A stretch of 64,000 nucleotides of DNA, taken from NCBI GenBank assembly GCA_029948255.1, contig JALIZF010001881.1, positions 496,001-560,000 of the forward strand, read 5' to 3'. Below, piece after piece: positions 46,300 to 60,000 of this stretch (position 1 is the stretch's first letter; the number at the start of each line of letters is the position of its first letter). The position numbers and the translations under genes are program-made. The notes beneath the pieces were generated by a model. The model did no database searches. It was not told the origin of the DNA and saw nothing but the letters and a program-made list of their open reading frames with translations. The stretch comes from Telmatactis stephensoni (taxonomy: Eukaryota; Cnidaria; Anthozoa; Actiniaria; Isophelliidae).

Positions 46300-47949
46300 A
46301 TACCAGAGCCATTGAACAGACAGTTTTCTAACAGAGTAACCAAAGAAGAGGCTGTGAACTGTAAACAACAAAGAAACAAGTTGAGAACAGTTGTTTCCTG
46401 AAGGTACATGAAAAGACAATTTATTACTTATACTCATATTATATGAAAAATGTACAGTGTAAGTGACACAAATGTGAACTTTGTACATTGAAAAACTGAT
46501 GTCAAAGTACAGCTGTCTAAAAATATAAAATGGAAACACTAGTCATAAAATTTTCTTATAAATATTGTAAGTACATGTATAATGTCAAGAAATAAAATAG
46601 GTAATATTGTATAGGGAAACGTAAATAATAGAGACATAAATATGATAAAAACTTTATATGTTATTGAAAAATATAATTAGCAATTTAATCTAAAAAAACT
46701 GAATAACAAATTGAAAGTGAAGACTTTTTAATTTCAATTTGTTATCAAAATTTTCATCTTGATTTGATAAAGAAAAACAAAATAATAAATAATTTTCATC
46801 TTTATTTGATGAAGAAAAACAATAAAATAATAAATAATAAATGATTAATTAAATACCTAAATATTTCATTTGCAATAACAAAGTGTGAGTCCTTTCTCGT
46901 TTTTCAGCTAAGAACAGTCGAAGTCAAAGTTAGAGAAACAAGAAGCTCCTCCTGCACCAAAGAAAAGGGCACCTTGTTGCAAAACCAGCCGATGAAGGGC
47001 CATTCAAAAAGAACTTGCCAGTCATTGCAAATTAATTCTTGATACAATGAAATGATATTTCAGTCATTTCTTTCTCTAGACGTGGCATATCCTGTGACGC
47101 TGTGAGACGTTATTCGTGTTCTAATGTTATTATATATACAGGCTGGGAGAGGTCTTGCACTCTCCCATCCCAAATAGCCACACACCCATCTTATAAGCCA
47201 TATGTATGCAGTGGTTCTGAGGAGTCTATAATAAAAGAAGTAACCATATTGGCTGGCTGTTTGATTTTTCTAGTGACTATCAACCTTATCATAAATATTA
47301 TAATATACAATTATTCTAATAAATATCAATTTGATCCATCTATTTATTTTTCTATAGAAGTTCTATCTTGTTTTTTTGTATAAGTTTTCATTTTTCTATA
47401 TTTTCATCTTTTTGTCATAAAAATCCATCAGACCATAAACTGTAATAACCAAAATGTAAGCCACCTATCTCGGTTAGCCAGATATGGTTATTATAGGTGG
47501 CTTGTACCTAAATTTCCGTTTTATGTTATATTCCTGTAAAGTATTATTGATGCAATTATGTGGGACTAAATAAACATGTTGTTGTTGTTGTTGGTGTTGG
47601 AAATTTAACTAAAGTTGCAGTTTCTGCCATTAGGATTCTTTGTAGGTTGAAGTTTGAATGAAGTTTTTGACTTCAAAATTTTGCTTGAGGAACATCCCTT
47701 TTTAAATATTACCTTCTTTAAGGATATTAACACAAGAACAATATAGGTTCCCATGAACATATTTTGTGCCATTTTTATGCATCAAACGTGACTAAACTCG
47801 ACTGAACTTTGATGCAAGACTAAACCATGTGCTCTCAACTATTACATGAGTTTGACGAGTATGCCTTTATATTGTTTTGAGTGGCCAAAGTCTTGTCTGG
47901 AAGCCAATAAAATGTTGTCCTCTGTTTGCTTTTTCTCATTTGTTCTTTT

Positions 47950-47987
<38 letters not shown>

Positions 47988-48700
47988 CTGCTTTCTACAC
48001 CATTTAGATTAAGCGGGCATTCATACTTTCAATAAGATTTTTCATGTTAGACAAAAAGTGCATGAAATACTCATTCACGCAAGAAATATGCAATGCAAAA
48101 TATATTTAATTTTTAAAAGGAGTAAACAAAATGCTATATAATAAATATCTTATTAACCTCGCTTGCTCCTGTACGGCCCTCACGCTCGGTTAATAAGAGG
48201 CAGATATGTCCTAAACTTTTTGGGTATACTGGTGAAACACGGCATCTTCAAAAAAGGTACATACAAGCATTCTATTTAAAAAAAGTTATTGATATTTTTG
48301 TTAAACAAAGAATAAAACACGAAAACATGGTCTGTACTATATGGTCGCCATTAGTAGTAGGAAAGTACCAATCCTAAGACCGAGGTACGAGGTATGGTCA
48401 CCTGCAAAATTTCAAACTTAACCATTATTTTCTGGAAGTGATTCATTGTAGTACAGGTCTAATATCTTGCGGCTTTGTGAGAATAAACTTTTCTCTTGTA
48501 GACTGTGCCTGTTTACATTTATTTTAACACTTCATTATCAGCTCGAGACCACACTCATAGAATGAATAAGTTTATAGTAATTTTCGCCATCTGTTCCAAA
48601 TCAGTTCCCCGCAAAACAAACAGTTTCACTTATGTACAAAAATATCGAACAATTGGTTCATAAATGTATTGAAATCAGCTCATCAACACCATGGTCAAAT
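46300..48700. other. Mostly AT-rich sequence without genes
   Basis: Includes a likely retroelement tail at 47450-47592 (AATAAACATG followed by TTG repeats) and a (CT)n run at 47958-47982. The ORF at 47102-47383 is hydrophobic by composition only. Confidence 0.35.
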
Positions 48701-48707
48701 AAATCAA

Positions 48708-48930
48708 ATTTAGGATTATGCTCACAGTGGATAAGTTTCAAGAATAGGTAAAGAACAAAACATTACAAAAATGTGAAAGCGATATAAAAATATGTTGAAA
48801 GTCATTGGGTGTATATGAAAATTTAGGATTATGCTCACAGTGGATAAGTTTCAAGAATAGGTAAAGAACAAAACATTACAAAAATGTGAAAGCGATATAA
48901 AAATATGTTGAAAGTCATTGGGTGTATATG
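48708..48930. repeat. Two tandem copies of a 113-bp unit
   Basis: The unit starting at AATTTAGGATTATGCTCACA is repeated head to tail with no difference that I can see, immediately upstream of a LINE fragment. Confidence 0.85.
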
Positions 48931-49435
48931 CCTCCCCTGTTTGGGCAGCGCTACCTGATTATCAAAGAAATATCATTGAATCTGTACAGAAAAAGGCTTT
49001 ACGTATAATTTTTCCAGGTCTAAGTTACCGTAATGCCTTACAGGCTGCTGGGCTTCTGGACCTCACCACTCGGAGAGTTGAGGCGTGTAGGAAGTTTCTA
49101 AGTGAATCCCAGGAACCTGTCAGGTCATTAATCAGTAAACACACAGTACACCCTCACGGGTATAATCTTAGATTTGAGTCCTCCAGATTCCATTGTCCTA
49201 TGCCAAAAACCAATCGCTTCAGTGAGTTTGTCACTATTAAATATCAGTAATTTAATTAATAAAGTATCATTATATTATTTATTATGTAGGACCAATATGT
49301 ATATTAGTTGTATGAGAAGTATTGTCATTCGTGATTATTGTATGGTATTAATGTATTGACCCCTTTGCTGTAATCCAGTTCATACTGCAAAAGCAATTGA
49401 ATAAACACATATCTATCTATCTATCTATCTACTTT
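48931..49435 (+). pseudogene. 5'-truncated LINE (Rex/CR1/L2-like) with (ATCT)n tail
   Basis: ORF 48918-49250 matches the C-terminus of LINE reverse transcriptases (YASPVWAALPDYQRNIIES, QKKALRIIFPGLSYRNAL, RFSEFVTIKYQ stop). The 3' end has AATAAACAC then ATCT repeats at 49410-49432. Confidence 0.75.
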
Positions 49436-49506
49436 CAAAAGTTTTAGAGTAAACATGAAAAGTAAACATAGAAAAAATCACAACGTGATTTGAACACATA
49501 GCCTTC

Positions 49507-49572
49507 CAATCTATCAACAACTATTGATTTTCAAGTTTACAATCTATCAACAACTATTGATTTTCAAGTTTT
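49507..49572. repeat. 33-bp tandem duplication
   Basis: CAATCTATCAACAACTATTG and the following 13 bases occur twice in a row. Confidence 0.8.
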
Positions 49573-49841
49573 TCAAACACTATCAGAATCGGACACTTTA
49601 TTGACTTATTACCAGCTACATACTGGTAAAGTAAATACGTACCTGTCAATAATAACAATACGTATTACATGTGTTTGAATATTGCTCAACTTCAATTTTA
49701 AAATATTCATAAATGGTTTCTAGCGCGCAAATTTCCAAACTGAACCGTTATTTTCTAAGTCATGAATGGTTTCTAGCGCGCAAAATTTCACACGCCTAGA
49801 CACACGCCTAGCGCACTCACCACACCTCATCACACCTCAAC

Positions 49842-50265
49842 ATGAATCGTCATATACGAACAAGTCATTGCACACCATGTGGGGATAAATCTTATTTTGT
49901 CCAAAATCCATCCAATCTCATCCAGGACACCTGCAATTTCTGGGATAAAAGCTTTATCCACCCAATGAACCCAAATAGGTAAGATTTTTTCTCTTTTTTT
50001 TCTCCTTATAAATGTGACCACATCACCAAACACTGCTTATTCTTTAAATGGGTCTACGTTAAAAAATTCAATTTTGTTGTGGGAATTCATGGAAGAACAA
50101 AATTAGAGTGCAAAAACGTGAAGGTCATCACAGAAGGAGGTTGAATCGTTACCGCCTTTCCCTTTCCATAGGTAAGTACTACTACTTTCTTCAATACATC
50201 ATTACAATTCATTTATTCTCCTTATTTTCTCAATTTTAGATTGTACAAAGACCTACAAGATGTAA
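49842..50265 (+). CDS. Possible small spliced gene of the Polinton-like element (75 aa)
   Basis: Three candidate exons, 49842-49978, 50107-50171 and 50240-50265, have GT-AG borders and matching phases (2, then 1), ending in TAA. The first part is Cys-containing, the second very basic (REGHHRRRLNRYRLS). The acceptor at 50106 has a poor local context, although a long pyrimidine tract lies upstream in the intron. I do not recognise a family. Its place just before a divergent ORF and the PolB gene suggests it could belong to the same element. Confidence 0.28.
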
Positions 50266-50318
50266 ATAATTCGTAACAAAAGTGTTTTGTATCATAGTTG
50301 TTGTAAAAAGTTTTTATA

Positions 50319-50696
50319 TCATAGTTCTTGTAATAAACAGTTTTTTAACCAAGTGTTCATAGTTACTCTCTCTTCTCTGTTTTTTTTATTATCGTCCTCC
50401 ATGTTCTGGTCACTCCAAGTGAAGTTCGCGTTTTCTTCATCTTCAATTTCTTCATCTTCAATTTCCTCATCTTCAATTTCTTCGTCTTCTCCCAGAAACC
50501 AGGGGAATCTAGCGTTTTCATCCATGACATCATGTGTACATCCTCTCTCCAATGTATATCTACACTCTTTCAGTTCTTCTACTTTTCTTTGAATTATGTT
50601 CCACTCTTCAAAGGTACATTGAATGTACCTTCCTTCCACTTCAATTCTTAATTTCGATTCTTCGATTTTCACCTCCATAACTTTCTCCATTTGCAA
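50319..50696 (-). CDS. Hypothetical acidic protein with repeated motif, divergent from the PolB-type gene
   Basis: Single ORF of 125 aa. The N-terminal half is mixed charge (VEGRYIQCTFEEWNIIQRK), the middle has a Glu/Asp five-residue motif (EDEEI) repeated about four times from a 15-bp tandem DNA repeat at 50435-50482, and the C-terminus is Asn/Trp-rich. No known domain is recognised. It starts about 276 bp from the PolB-type gene on the opposite strand, so the two may share a bidirectional promoter. The intact frame and position argue for a real gene of the element, but the simple repeat lowers certainty. Confidence 0.45.
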   Translation of the reverse strand: MQMEKVMEVKIEESKLRIEVEGRYIQCTFEEWNIIQRKVEELKECRYTLERGCTHDVMDENARFPWFLGEDEEIEDEEIEDEEIEDEENANFTWSDQNMEDDNKKNREERVTMNTWLKNCLLQEL

Positions 50697-50921
50697 TTAT
50701 AACTATACTGAATTCTCCAACGGTAACTTGAATATTGCGCCAAAAGTTCAGAGCATGTGATTAGTTACAAAAACACGTGATCATACACGTGTTCAGTTAA
50801 AAGAAATGTGAGACCATCACGTGATCACCCAATCATACGGGGTACATTCTATTTTTAGAATGACGTCATTTTCCCATTCTATTTTTAATTTTTATTACAT
50901 ACTGATGGTGCAATCCTTTCT

Positions 50922-50930
50922 TATAAAAAG
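50922..50930 (+). promoter_or_regulatory. TATA box of the zinc-finger/PolB-type gene
   Basis: TATAAAAAG, 43-51 bp upstream of the ATG at 50973, a canonical core promoter with a short 5' leader. Confidence 0.65.
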
Positions 50931-50972
50931 AGCATGCTTTCACTTGTCCAACCATTCACCAAAACTAGCAAC

Positions 50973-52155
50973 ATGGAGTTTACCAATCAAGAATGGCAAG
51001 ACGTTTTAAATGACTTCTTTGGAAGTAATATTCCAGACTTTGATTTTTCGAATCAGGTACTTATAAACAAAATTCTCTTACATGATGCTTAATGCGTTTA
51101 TTGACTCTGTACGTTTCATTCCAGTTTGATGACCAGGGTAATTTCCTAGAGGAAATCCTGGGCGATAATATTGGTTTGGAACACCAAGAAGAGGTGAGAG
51201 TAAAAGTTCACTAAACATTTTTCGAACCAATGCTCACTTTTGTATTTTTGTTTGTAGTCTGTCTTCGACACATCATTCAACCCTTCAGTCAACAATGAAA
51301 TCGAAGACTTCATTGATCCATCAATTGAGGTATAATTAGATTCATGGTGGTGACATATGATAATTGAACTGGTAAAATGAAATACAAATAAAATTAAAGT
51401 TCTAAATCTTTTTCATTACTTTACAGTTGTATGAACTAGATGATAAAATAGTAAATGACATTGAAGTGTATGAGGTTTGTGAACATATTAATTTTACGTT
51501 ACTCAAAGTTTACTTATGATCTGTTAAGCATTAACACATGCTCAAAAACTTCGTCTTCTAGGATTCTTCACCTTCGAAAAAACAAAGACCAAACCAACCT
51601 GAGGTTCGTGCATTTATCTCATGTAGGTTAAAATATCTAAAATCAATCTCATTACTCCTGTTGTTGGATTACAGGGATTCCAATGTACTAACTGTACAAA
51701 ATGGTATACGCAAAAGAGTGCTCTCAACAGACATAATAAAGAACAACATCAGAAAACAGAGGTGTTTACATGCGCTAAATGTCATAAAGATTTTACGAGA
51801 AAATGTAATGTGAAACGACATGAAGCCGTGTGCTCTGGTTTGAAACGTAAAAACATAACAAAAGAAAGTGTCCTACCTGAAAAGAAACCTCGGACGGATC
51901 AAGAACTTGAGGAATATGAGGTGATTTACATATTTCTTTTATTTACATATTTCTGTTACCACATGGTAATTTCATAAACCCACAGTACTTAGAGGTCAGC
52001 GGTCAAACCATTTACACAGGAACCCCAATAGATAACTGTTTGGAATGGAATGGAATTGGAATATTGGAATTATTTTCTTATTTCAGTTACAAAACATACC
52101 CGAAGAAATGTTTGAGGACTATGATGGACCTTGGTTGAACGATGAAGATCTTGAG
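50973..52155 (+). CDS. Acidic C2H2 zinc-finger head of a Polinton-type PolB gene, seven small exons
   Basis: Exons 50973-51056, 51125-51193, 51258-51329, 51427-51474, 51562-51603, 51675-51920 and 52087-52155 (84, 69, 72, 48, 42, 246, 69 nt) are all multiples of three, all in phase 0, with GT-AG borders, giving 210 open codons. The first five exons are acidic and rich in Asp/Glu/Phe; exon 6 has two C2H2-type fingers (CTNC...HNKEQH and CAKC...HEAVC) and a KRKNITKES-like basic patch; exon 7 is acidic (EEMFEDYDGPWLNDEDLE). Exons 2-7 each end in GAG. The next in-phase exon appears to be at 62211, after an intron filled by LINEs, leading into a PolB. Finger-headed PolB genes occur in cnidarian Polinton-like elements (from general knowledge). 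The link across 10 kb is inferred. Confidence 0.65.
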
Positions 52156-52289
52156 GTAAATAGTTTAAAGTATTTAAAAAAAAATTAAACATAGGAATCC
52201 CAATTGGATACATTCGCACCACGGAAGTGTTGCACACATTAAAACTATAAATTACAGACATACAACTATAATAATAATAATAATAATAA

Positions 52290-54227
52290 GGACTTTCTAT
52301 AAATAGACAACCTGAGTGGAGATTTAATTTCACACTACAGGTGTAAAATACCACTTAGCCTCAACCCCATGACCTGGGGCTTAGAGACTAAGCACTCTCT
52401 GCAGAATGAGGGTGGTGCCAATGATTGCAGATGTCTGCATGCCACCCAGCACGTCTGGAATACCGAGATCTTTCAAGTACCCCTCAAGATTGCTTGACAC
52501 GACCCCTAAAGTGCCAACGACCAATGGAATCACCTTTGTTGATACCCGGTGCAACTTTCGTATCTCCTTTGCAAGAGGAGAATATTTGGCAATTTTCTCC
52601 TCTTCCTTCACCATCACATTGCGATCCCAAGGCACCGAGAAATCAACAAAGGTCCACTTACGAGCCGCCCGATTCAACACAGTAACATCTGGACGATTAT
52701 GTTCCATCTTCTGTGTTGTCTCGACGCTCCTGTCCCACCAAATCTCTACTTCTCCATCATCCGAAATCCTAACTTCATCTGGAACCTCCTTATACCACAC
52801 ATCAGCACACTTCACCCCATACTTCCGACACAACTCCCAATACACCCGCAACCCCATCCGATCATGTCTCTTCTTATATTGCTTCTGGGCCAAAACGCTA
52901 CAACCACTTGCCAAATGGCCAACAGACTCCACCTCCTTCCCACAAACCCTACACTTTGGATCCACATTCTCTTTCTGAATGGTTGCCCGGAAAAACCTTG
53001 TCCTCAGAGCTTGCTCCTGTGCTGCAAAAACAAACCCCTCAGTGCCCTTACCCAAATACCCGGCCCTTAACCACTGCCAAGACCGCTCATCAGCAATCTC
53101 ACTCACATCCCTCATGAATTTCCCATGCAACCTCTTCTCTAGGAAATTTTCTCTCCTCTCCTTCTGCACCCTCTTCTTATACTCCTTCTTCGTCTCACCA
53201 ACCTGCAATGACTCACCAACCACCTTTAACATCCACTCGTCACTCTCTTTAACATACCCAAACAAACCCAACTCTTCTGCCCTCACACAGTCAACGACAC
53301 TGATCAGCCCCCTACCACCATGCTTCCTTTTCATGTACAACCTTGGAACACTCCTCTTCTTGTGAAAGACCCCAAACATTGTCAACCTCTTTCTCGTCTT
53401 TACATCCATCTCCTTCAACTCCCGATCACTCCAGTCCAAAATCCCAGCACTATACCTTACCACACTGACAGCCCAAGCATTGATCGCCTTGATCAAATTA
53501 CCACCATACAACTTTGACTTTGCCACAAGTTTCACCCTTCTCAAGTACTCATCTCTTACTTTCTTCTTCATTTCCTTCTGCATTATATCTGCCCCTTCTA
53601 ACACACCCAAGTACTTATACCCATTTTCGTCCATCTCACTCATTACCTGACCATCAGGCAAAACAATCCCTTCACAACGTTCTTTAGTTCCCTGCTTCAA
53701 TACTAACACTGCACACTTGTCCAACCCAAACTCCATCCCAATATCCCTCGAAAATACCTGAACCACCTCAATCAACCTTTCCAACTCATCCTCTGACCTA
53801 CTATACAACTTCAAGTCATCCATGAACAGCAGATGATTCATCACCCGATGCTCCTTTCCAAACTTGTACCCGATGGTCTCCCTTCTCAACAACATGGTGA
53901 GGGGGATCATAGCGAGAACAAACAGCAGAGGGGACAGTGAATCCCCCTGGAATATTCCACGCTTAATCCCCACTTCTCCCAACACTTCCCCATTCGACGT
54001 CAACACAGTCCTCCAATCCTTCATACTACCACACAACAGTCCCATCACATTATCAGCCACCTTCACCATCCCCAACATCTCCATAAGCCAGGAATGTGGC
54101 ACCATGTCATATGCCTTCCTGTAATCAATCCACCCCATCGCTAAACATCTCTTCCTCACCCGCGCTTCCCTCAATACAGCCTTGTCAATTAACAACTGAT
54201 CTTTTGTCCCTCTCGACTTCTTCCGAC
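52290..54227 (-). mobile_element. LINE copy a: RLE-type retrotransposon, 5'-truncated
   Basis: Open frame 54226-52381 (the first Met is at 54195) with no stop. It enters inside the reverse transcriptase: DYRKAYD (motif A), FQGDSLSPLLF (motif B), LLFMDDLKLYS (catalytic Asp pair). The C-terminal part has a Cys-rich CRVCGKEVESVGHLASGC module and a restriction-like endonuclease signature (RPDV, 13-14 residues, then FVDFSVPWD). This RT-CCHC-RLE order defines the R2/R4/CRE group, as distinct from APE-type LINEs. The 3' UTR is about 90 bp and ends in (TTA)n. Truncation at 54227 abuts AAT repeats. It is near-identical to copy b. Confidence 0.85.
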
Positions 54228-54255
54228 AATAATAATAATAATAATAATAATAATA

Positions 54256-56008
54256 CGGAATTTCTATAAATAGACAACCTGAGTGGGGATTTTATTCACA
54301 CTACGGGTGTAAGATACTGCTTAGCCTCGACCCCAAGACCTGGGGCTTAGAGACTAAGCACACTCTGCAGAATGAGGGTGGTCCCTATGACCGCAGACGT
54401 CTGCATACCACCCAGCACGTCTGGAATACCCAGATCTTTCAGGTACCCCTCAAGATTACTAGACACGACCCCTAGACAACCAACAACCAACGGAACCACC
54501 TTTGTTGACACCCGGTGCAACTTTCGTATCTCCTTTGCAAGAGGAGAATATTTAGCAATTTTCTCCTCTTCCTTCACCACCACATTACGATCCCAAGGCA
54601 CCGAGAAATCAACAAAGGTCCACTTACGAGCCGCTCGATTCAACACAGTAACATCTGGACGATTATGTTCCATCTTCTGTGTTGTCTCGACGCTCCTGTC
54701 CCACCAAATCTCTACTTCTCCATCATCCGAAATCCTAACCTCATCTGGAACCTCCTTATACCAAACATCAGCACATTTCACTCCATACTTCCGACACAGC
54801 TCCCAATACACCCTCAACCCCATCCGGTCATGTCTCTTCTTATATTGCTTCTGGGCCAAAACACTACAACCACTTGCCAAATGGCCAACAGACTCCACCT
54901 CCTTCCCACAAACCCTACACTTTGGATCCACATTCTCTTTCTGAATGGTTGCCCGGAAAAACCTTGTCCTCAGAGCTTGCTCCTGTGCTGCAAAAACAAA
55001 CCCCTCAGTGCCCTTACCCAAATATCCTGCCCTTAACCACTGCCAAGACCGCTCATCAGCAACCTCGCTCACATCCCTCATGAATTTTCCATGCAACCTC
55101 TTCTCTAGGAAATTTTCTTTCCTCTCCTTCTGCACCCTCTTTTTATACTCCTTCTTTGTCTCACCAACCTGCAACGACTCACTAACCACCTTTAGCATCC
55201 ACTCGTCACTCTCTTTAACATACCCAAACAAACCCAGCTCTTCTGCCCTCACACAGTCAACAATACTGATCAGCCCCCTACCACCATGCTTCCTTTTCAT
55301 GTACAACCTCGGAACACTCCCCTTCTTGTGAAAGACCCCAAACATTGTCAACCTCTTTCTCGTTTTTACATCCATCTCCTTCAACTCCCGATCACTCCAG
55401 TCCAAAATCCCAGCACTATACCTTACCACACTGACAGCCCAAGCATTGATCGCCTTGATCAAATTACCACCATACAACTTTGACTTTGCCACAAGCTTCA
55501 CCCTTCTCAAGTACTCATCTCTTACTTTCTTCTTCATTTCCTTCTGCATGATATCTGCCCCTTCTAACACACCCAAGTACTTATACCCATTCTCGTCCAT
55601 CTCACTCATTACCTGACCAACAGGCAAAACAATCCCTTCACAACGTTCTTTAGTTCCCTGCTTTAATACCAACACTGCACACTTGTCCAAACCAAACTCC
55701 ATCCCAATATCCCTTGAATATACCTGAACCACCTCAATCAACCTCTCCAACTCCTCCTCCGATCTACTATACAACTTCAAGTCATCCATGAACAGCAGAT
55801 GATTCATCACCCGATGCTCCTTTCCAAACTTGTACCCGATGGTCTCCCTTCTCAACAACATGGTGAGGGGAATCATAGTGAGAACAAACAGCAGAGGGGA
55901 CAGTGAATCCCCCTGGAATATTCCACGCTTAATCCCCACTTCTCCCAACACTTCCCCATTCGATGTCAACACAGTCCTCCAATCCTTCATACTACCACAC
56001 AACAGTCC
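54256..56008 (-). mobile_element. LINE copy b: second 5'-truncated copy of the same family
   Basis: Same family as copy a with only scattered substitutions. The open frame ends at 54347 and the intact RT part begins at about 56005 (GLLCGSMKDW), 3' of motif A, so the truncation point differs from that of copy a. Upstream it fuses directly to the CAT/ATG array, giving a nominal 789-codon frame that starts with more than 200 Met. The 3' end (GAAATTCCG) abuts AAT repeats next to copy a. Head-to-tail orientation relative to a. Confidence 0.85.
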
Positions 56009-57056
<1,048 letters not shown>

Positions 57057-57057
<1 letters not shown>

Positions 57058-60000
57058 GAAACTTTATTACATTTTTCGCCTAACTCTACAATTGCAAATC
57101 TCGCTACATGTAGGTAATTTACAATTGGCTACTTGAATCCTATACAAATATCTAACTATGGCTATAATACAATATATATATTTTTTGATGAGACTAGAAC
57201 TTCATCAGATCTGGGTCATTCCAAGCTTTGTTTCTACAGCAAAAGATATAATAAGATGACCTAATTGCTATTTTTGTGATGGTTTTGATTATATATTTAT
57301 GTTGTTTGTTGTCAAAACTTAACTCATCTAACATTGTAAAGAAATTACCAGAGTCTTTAGCGAAAACACCAAGTGCACTGACAGATAGATTAACGAACAC
57401 GACTTTCTTGTGATAGTGACGTAGATTATCAATAGTTTCTTTATATTTAGTTCTTTTTCTAGTTATATTATTCTGGAGGTTTGATTCAAAGCCAACAGTC
57501 AGTTCAAGCACATACAAGCAGTCATTAGTAGTGGAAAGTATAAGGTCAGGACGTTGAGAATCACCAGTCAAAATTGATGGACTTTTAAAGCCAGGTATAT
57601 CAGCGTACAGGGAAGAGTCATTAACAGCTTGTAGGGTTGTAGCAATGAAGTGAAGGATGGAGTCGTGCCTCCAAGTGAAACGACCCTGATCAAGATAAGT
57701 TGTACATCCAGCGATTACATGGAGGAGAGATTCTGGCTTCAAACAGAACGAGCAATCAGAGGTTGGAGATAAACCCCACTTTGTCATGTTTTTACGTGTT
57801 GGTAAAGTGTTATTTATGTAGCGTATGGTAAAATTGAAGATATTCTTGGGTAAACTGGATTGTGCCAAGGACCAAATGTTGCTAAGTTTTAGCAGAGAGT
57901 TGTTCAGAACATTAGAAAAAAAGGACCCTTGAGAGACAAGATGATTTTGCAGTTTATACTCATGATCAGCATGGAAATCTTTTATGACATCTTTGGTAGA
58001 TTTATAGACATCATACTGAACATTGGTGTGGTTGCTTGACGATTTCCAGAGATGTTGCACTGATTTATTAGGTGATAGTTTTAACGCTTTACGTAGAACT
58101 GTTTGACACTGAATAAATTTAACAGAAGGAGGACAGATCTCTAAACCAAATTTATTGCGAGGTAAGAAGACATTGCTTAAGGTACCAGAGATGGGGAGCT
58201 CTAACCACTTGCGGACATATTTAGCTACAGCATTATCGATGTTATCAGTTACCCATGTTTTAGACAAATCAGCAACAGTGAAGTGCCACGATAGTTTAGA
58301 CAGGACGAATCTACCATACAGAAGCAATTTATTCTTGGGATGAAGAGGTTTAGCGTCAATTTCCGTCATCAGATCGTCGACAAGGCTACTCAGTTCAACT
58401 TTATGTGATTCATTAGACATTTCAAAGTCAAAGTATCTTCCTAAATATTTAAAACTCTCTCCAATCTTGACACAGGGAACGGAAACATTATTGATTAGTA
58501 ACTTAGGAAGGAATTGGACGGCCTTGGTCAAGGCTTTCTTAATGCCAAAAGTGATACATTTGTCAACACGTATTATCATGTTAGACCATTGGCACCAGAG
58601 AGTGAAACGATTTAAGAGGTGTTGATTCTCTTGTTCTTGACCAGTGATAACCGCAGCGTCGTCAGCAAATTGGAACCAGTGAATAGGATTAAGGAGCTGG
58701 AAGGAGAATCCAAATTGACGGTATTTTGCAGCTTTGATGTGATGAATAAAGGTATTAAAACACATATTAAAAAGAAGTGGACTAAGGCAGTCACCCTGGA
58801 GCACTCCACGACCAACGGTAATGAAGGGGGTTGAAAATTCAGAAGTGATGATGGATGTTTTAAAATCTATGTACAAACTTTTCACGATATCTTTAATGTG
58901 ATCAGGAATGTGATGATAGCTGAGTACTGACTGGATGAGGTTATGGTGGACTTCACCAAAAGCATTCTTGAGGTCAAGTAATGATATGACGAGAGAACGT
59001 TGCTTGATACGTGCTTTATTGATTATATCGGCCATTTGAGAAGTGTGTTCTAAAGTACCTGATATACCAGGGGTAAAACCTTTTTGAATATCATGTTCAA
59101 TGAAGTTGTTACCTTTGAGAAAAGAGAAGATGGCATTTCGAAGACAAGATGTAAAAACTTTTAATGGTATGGACTCCAGAGTGATGGGACGAAAATTAGA
59201 AGGGATGCTAGTGTCACCTTTTTTATGGATGAGTATCGTGCATGCTCTCTTCCATTCAGTGGGAACAGTACCAGACAACCAGACCAGACGTATAAGTTCA
59301 GCTAAATATGTTCGTAAAATAGGACATCGTTTGAAACAAATTATTGACAGCTGATCAAGAGGACAAGGGGAACCAGACGCTTTCATTTTGCGGATGACAT
59401 TAGTAACTTGATCATAAGTAGGAGGGTCAAGGTTAAAGGCAACTTCAGGAGCTGATAGACTTGGAATCCAATTTGGAATGATAAAAATTTTGTTAGGGTT
59501 GATTGAAGTAAGAGTCTTACGGAAATATGAAGCACAGTCTGACATGGAGAAGGAAGGAAACACGGAATCTTTTTTATTTAGAACATTTTTCACGTAGCCC
59601 CAGAAATTTTTACCAATGAATTTGTCGTGATCTAATACAGCATGCTCTTGTGTTGATGTTGATAGGTCCTTACGCAACTTGTCACGCAATGACCGCGACA
59701 CAAACTTGATTTCATCAGTGTCACCCTCAGTAGATTTCAACTGTTTCAAAATTTTCTTCAAATCTTTCACCGTATGATCTTTATACTTTTCAACGAAGGA
59801 CTTGTTATTCAAATTCACAACGTAGCCACAGGTATCAGCAAAATAGTTGTATATGACTTCATTTAAGAACTTGATACTTGAATTTAAATCTTGTGACCTG
59901 ATTGGCCCATTCAAAAATATAACAGATTTGAAATAATTGTTAGCCGTTGACCATTCAGAATCAGATTTAGGGAGATTTATGCCTTTTTTCAAGACAGGAA

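Noticed and set aside
47102..47383. 93-aa ORF with hydrophobic end
   Set aside because: AT-rich low-complexity translation with no signal or family match.
50287..50592. 101-aa Ser-rich plus-strand ORF
   Set aside because: Antisense of the acidic-repeat ORF; the opposite frame has the better composition and position.
52406..54124. Several plus-strand ORFs up to 190 aa
   Set aside because: Antisense shadows of LINE copy a; the same set recurs antisense to copy b at 54372-55483.
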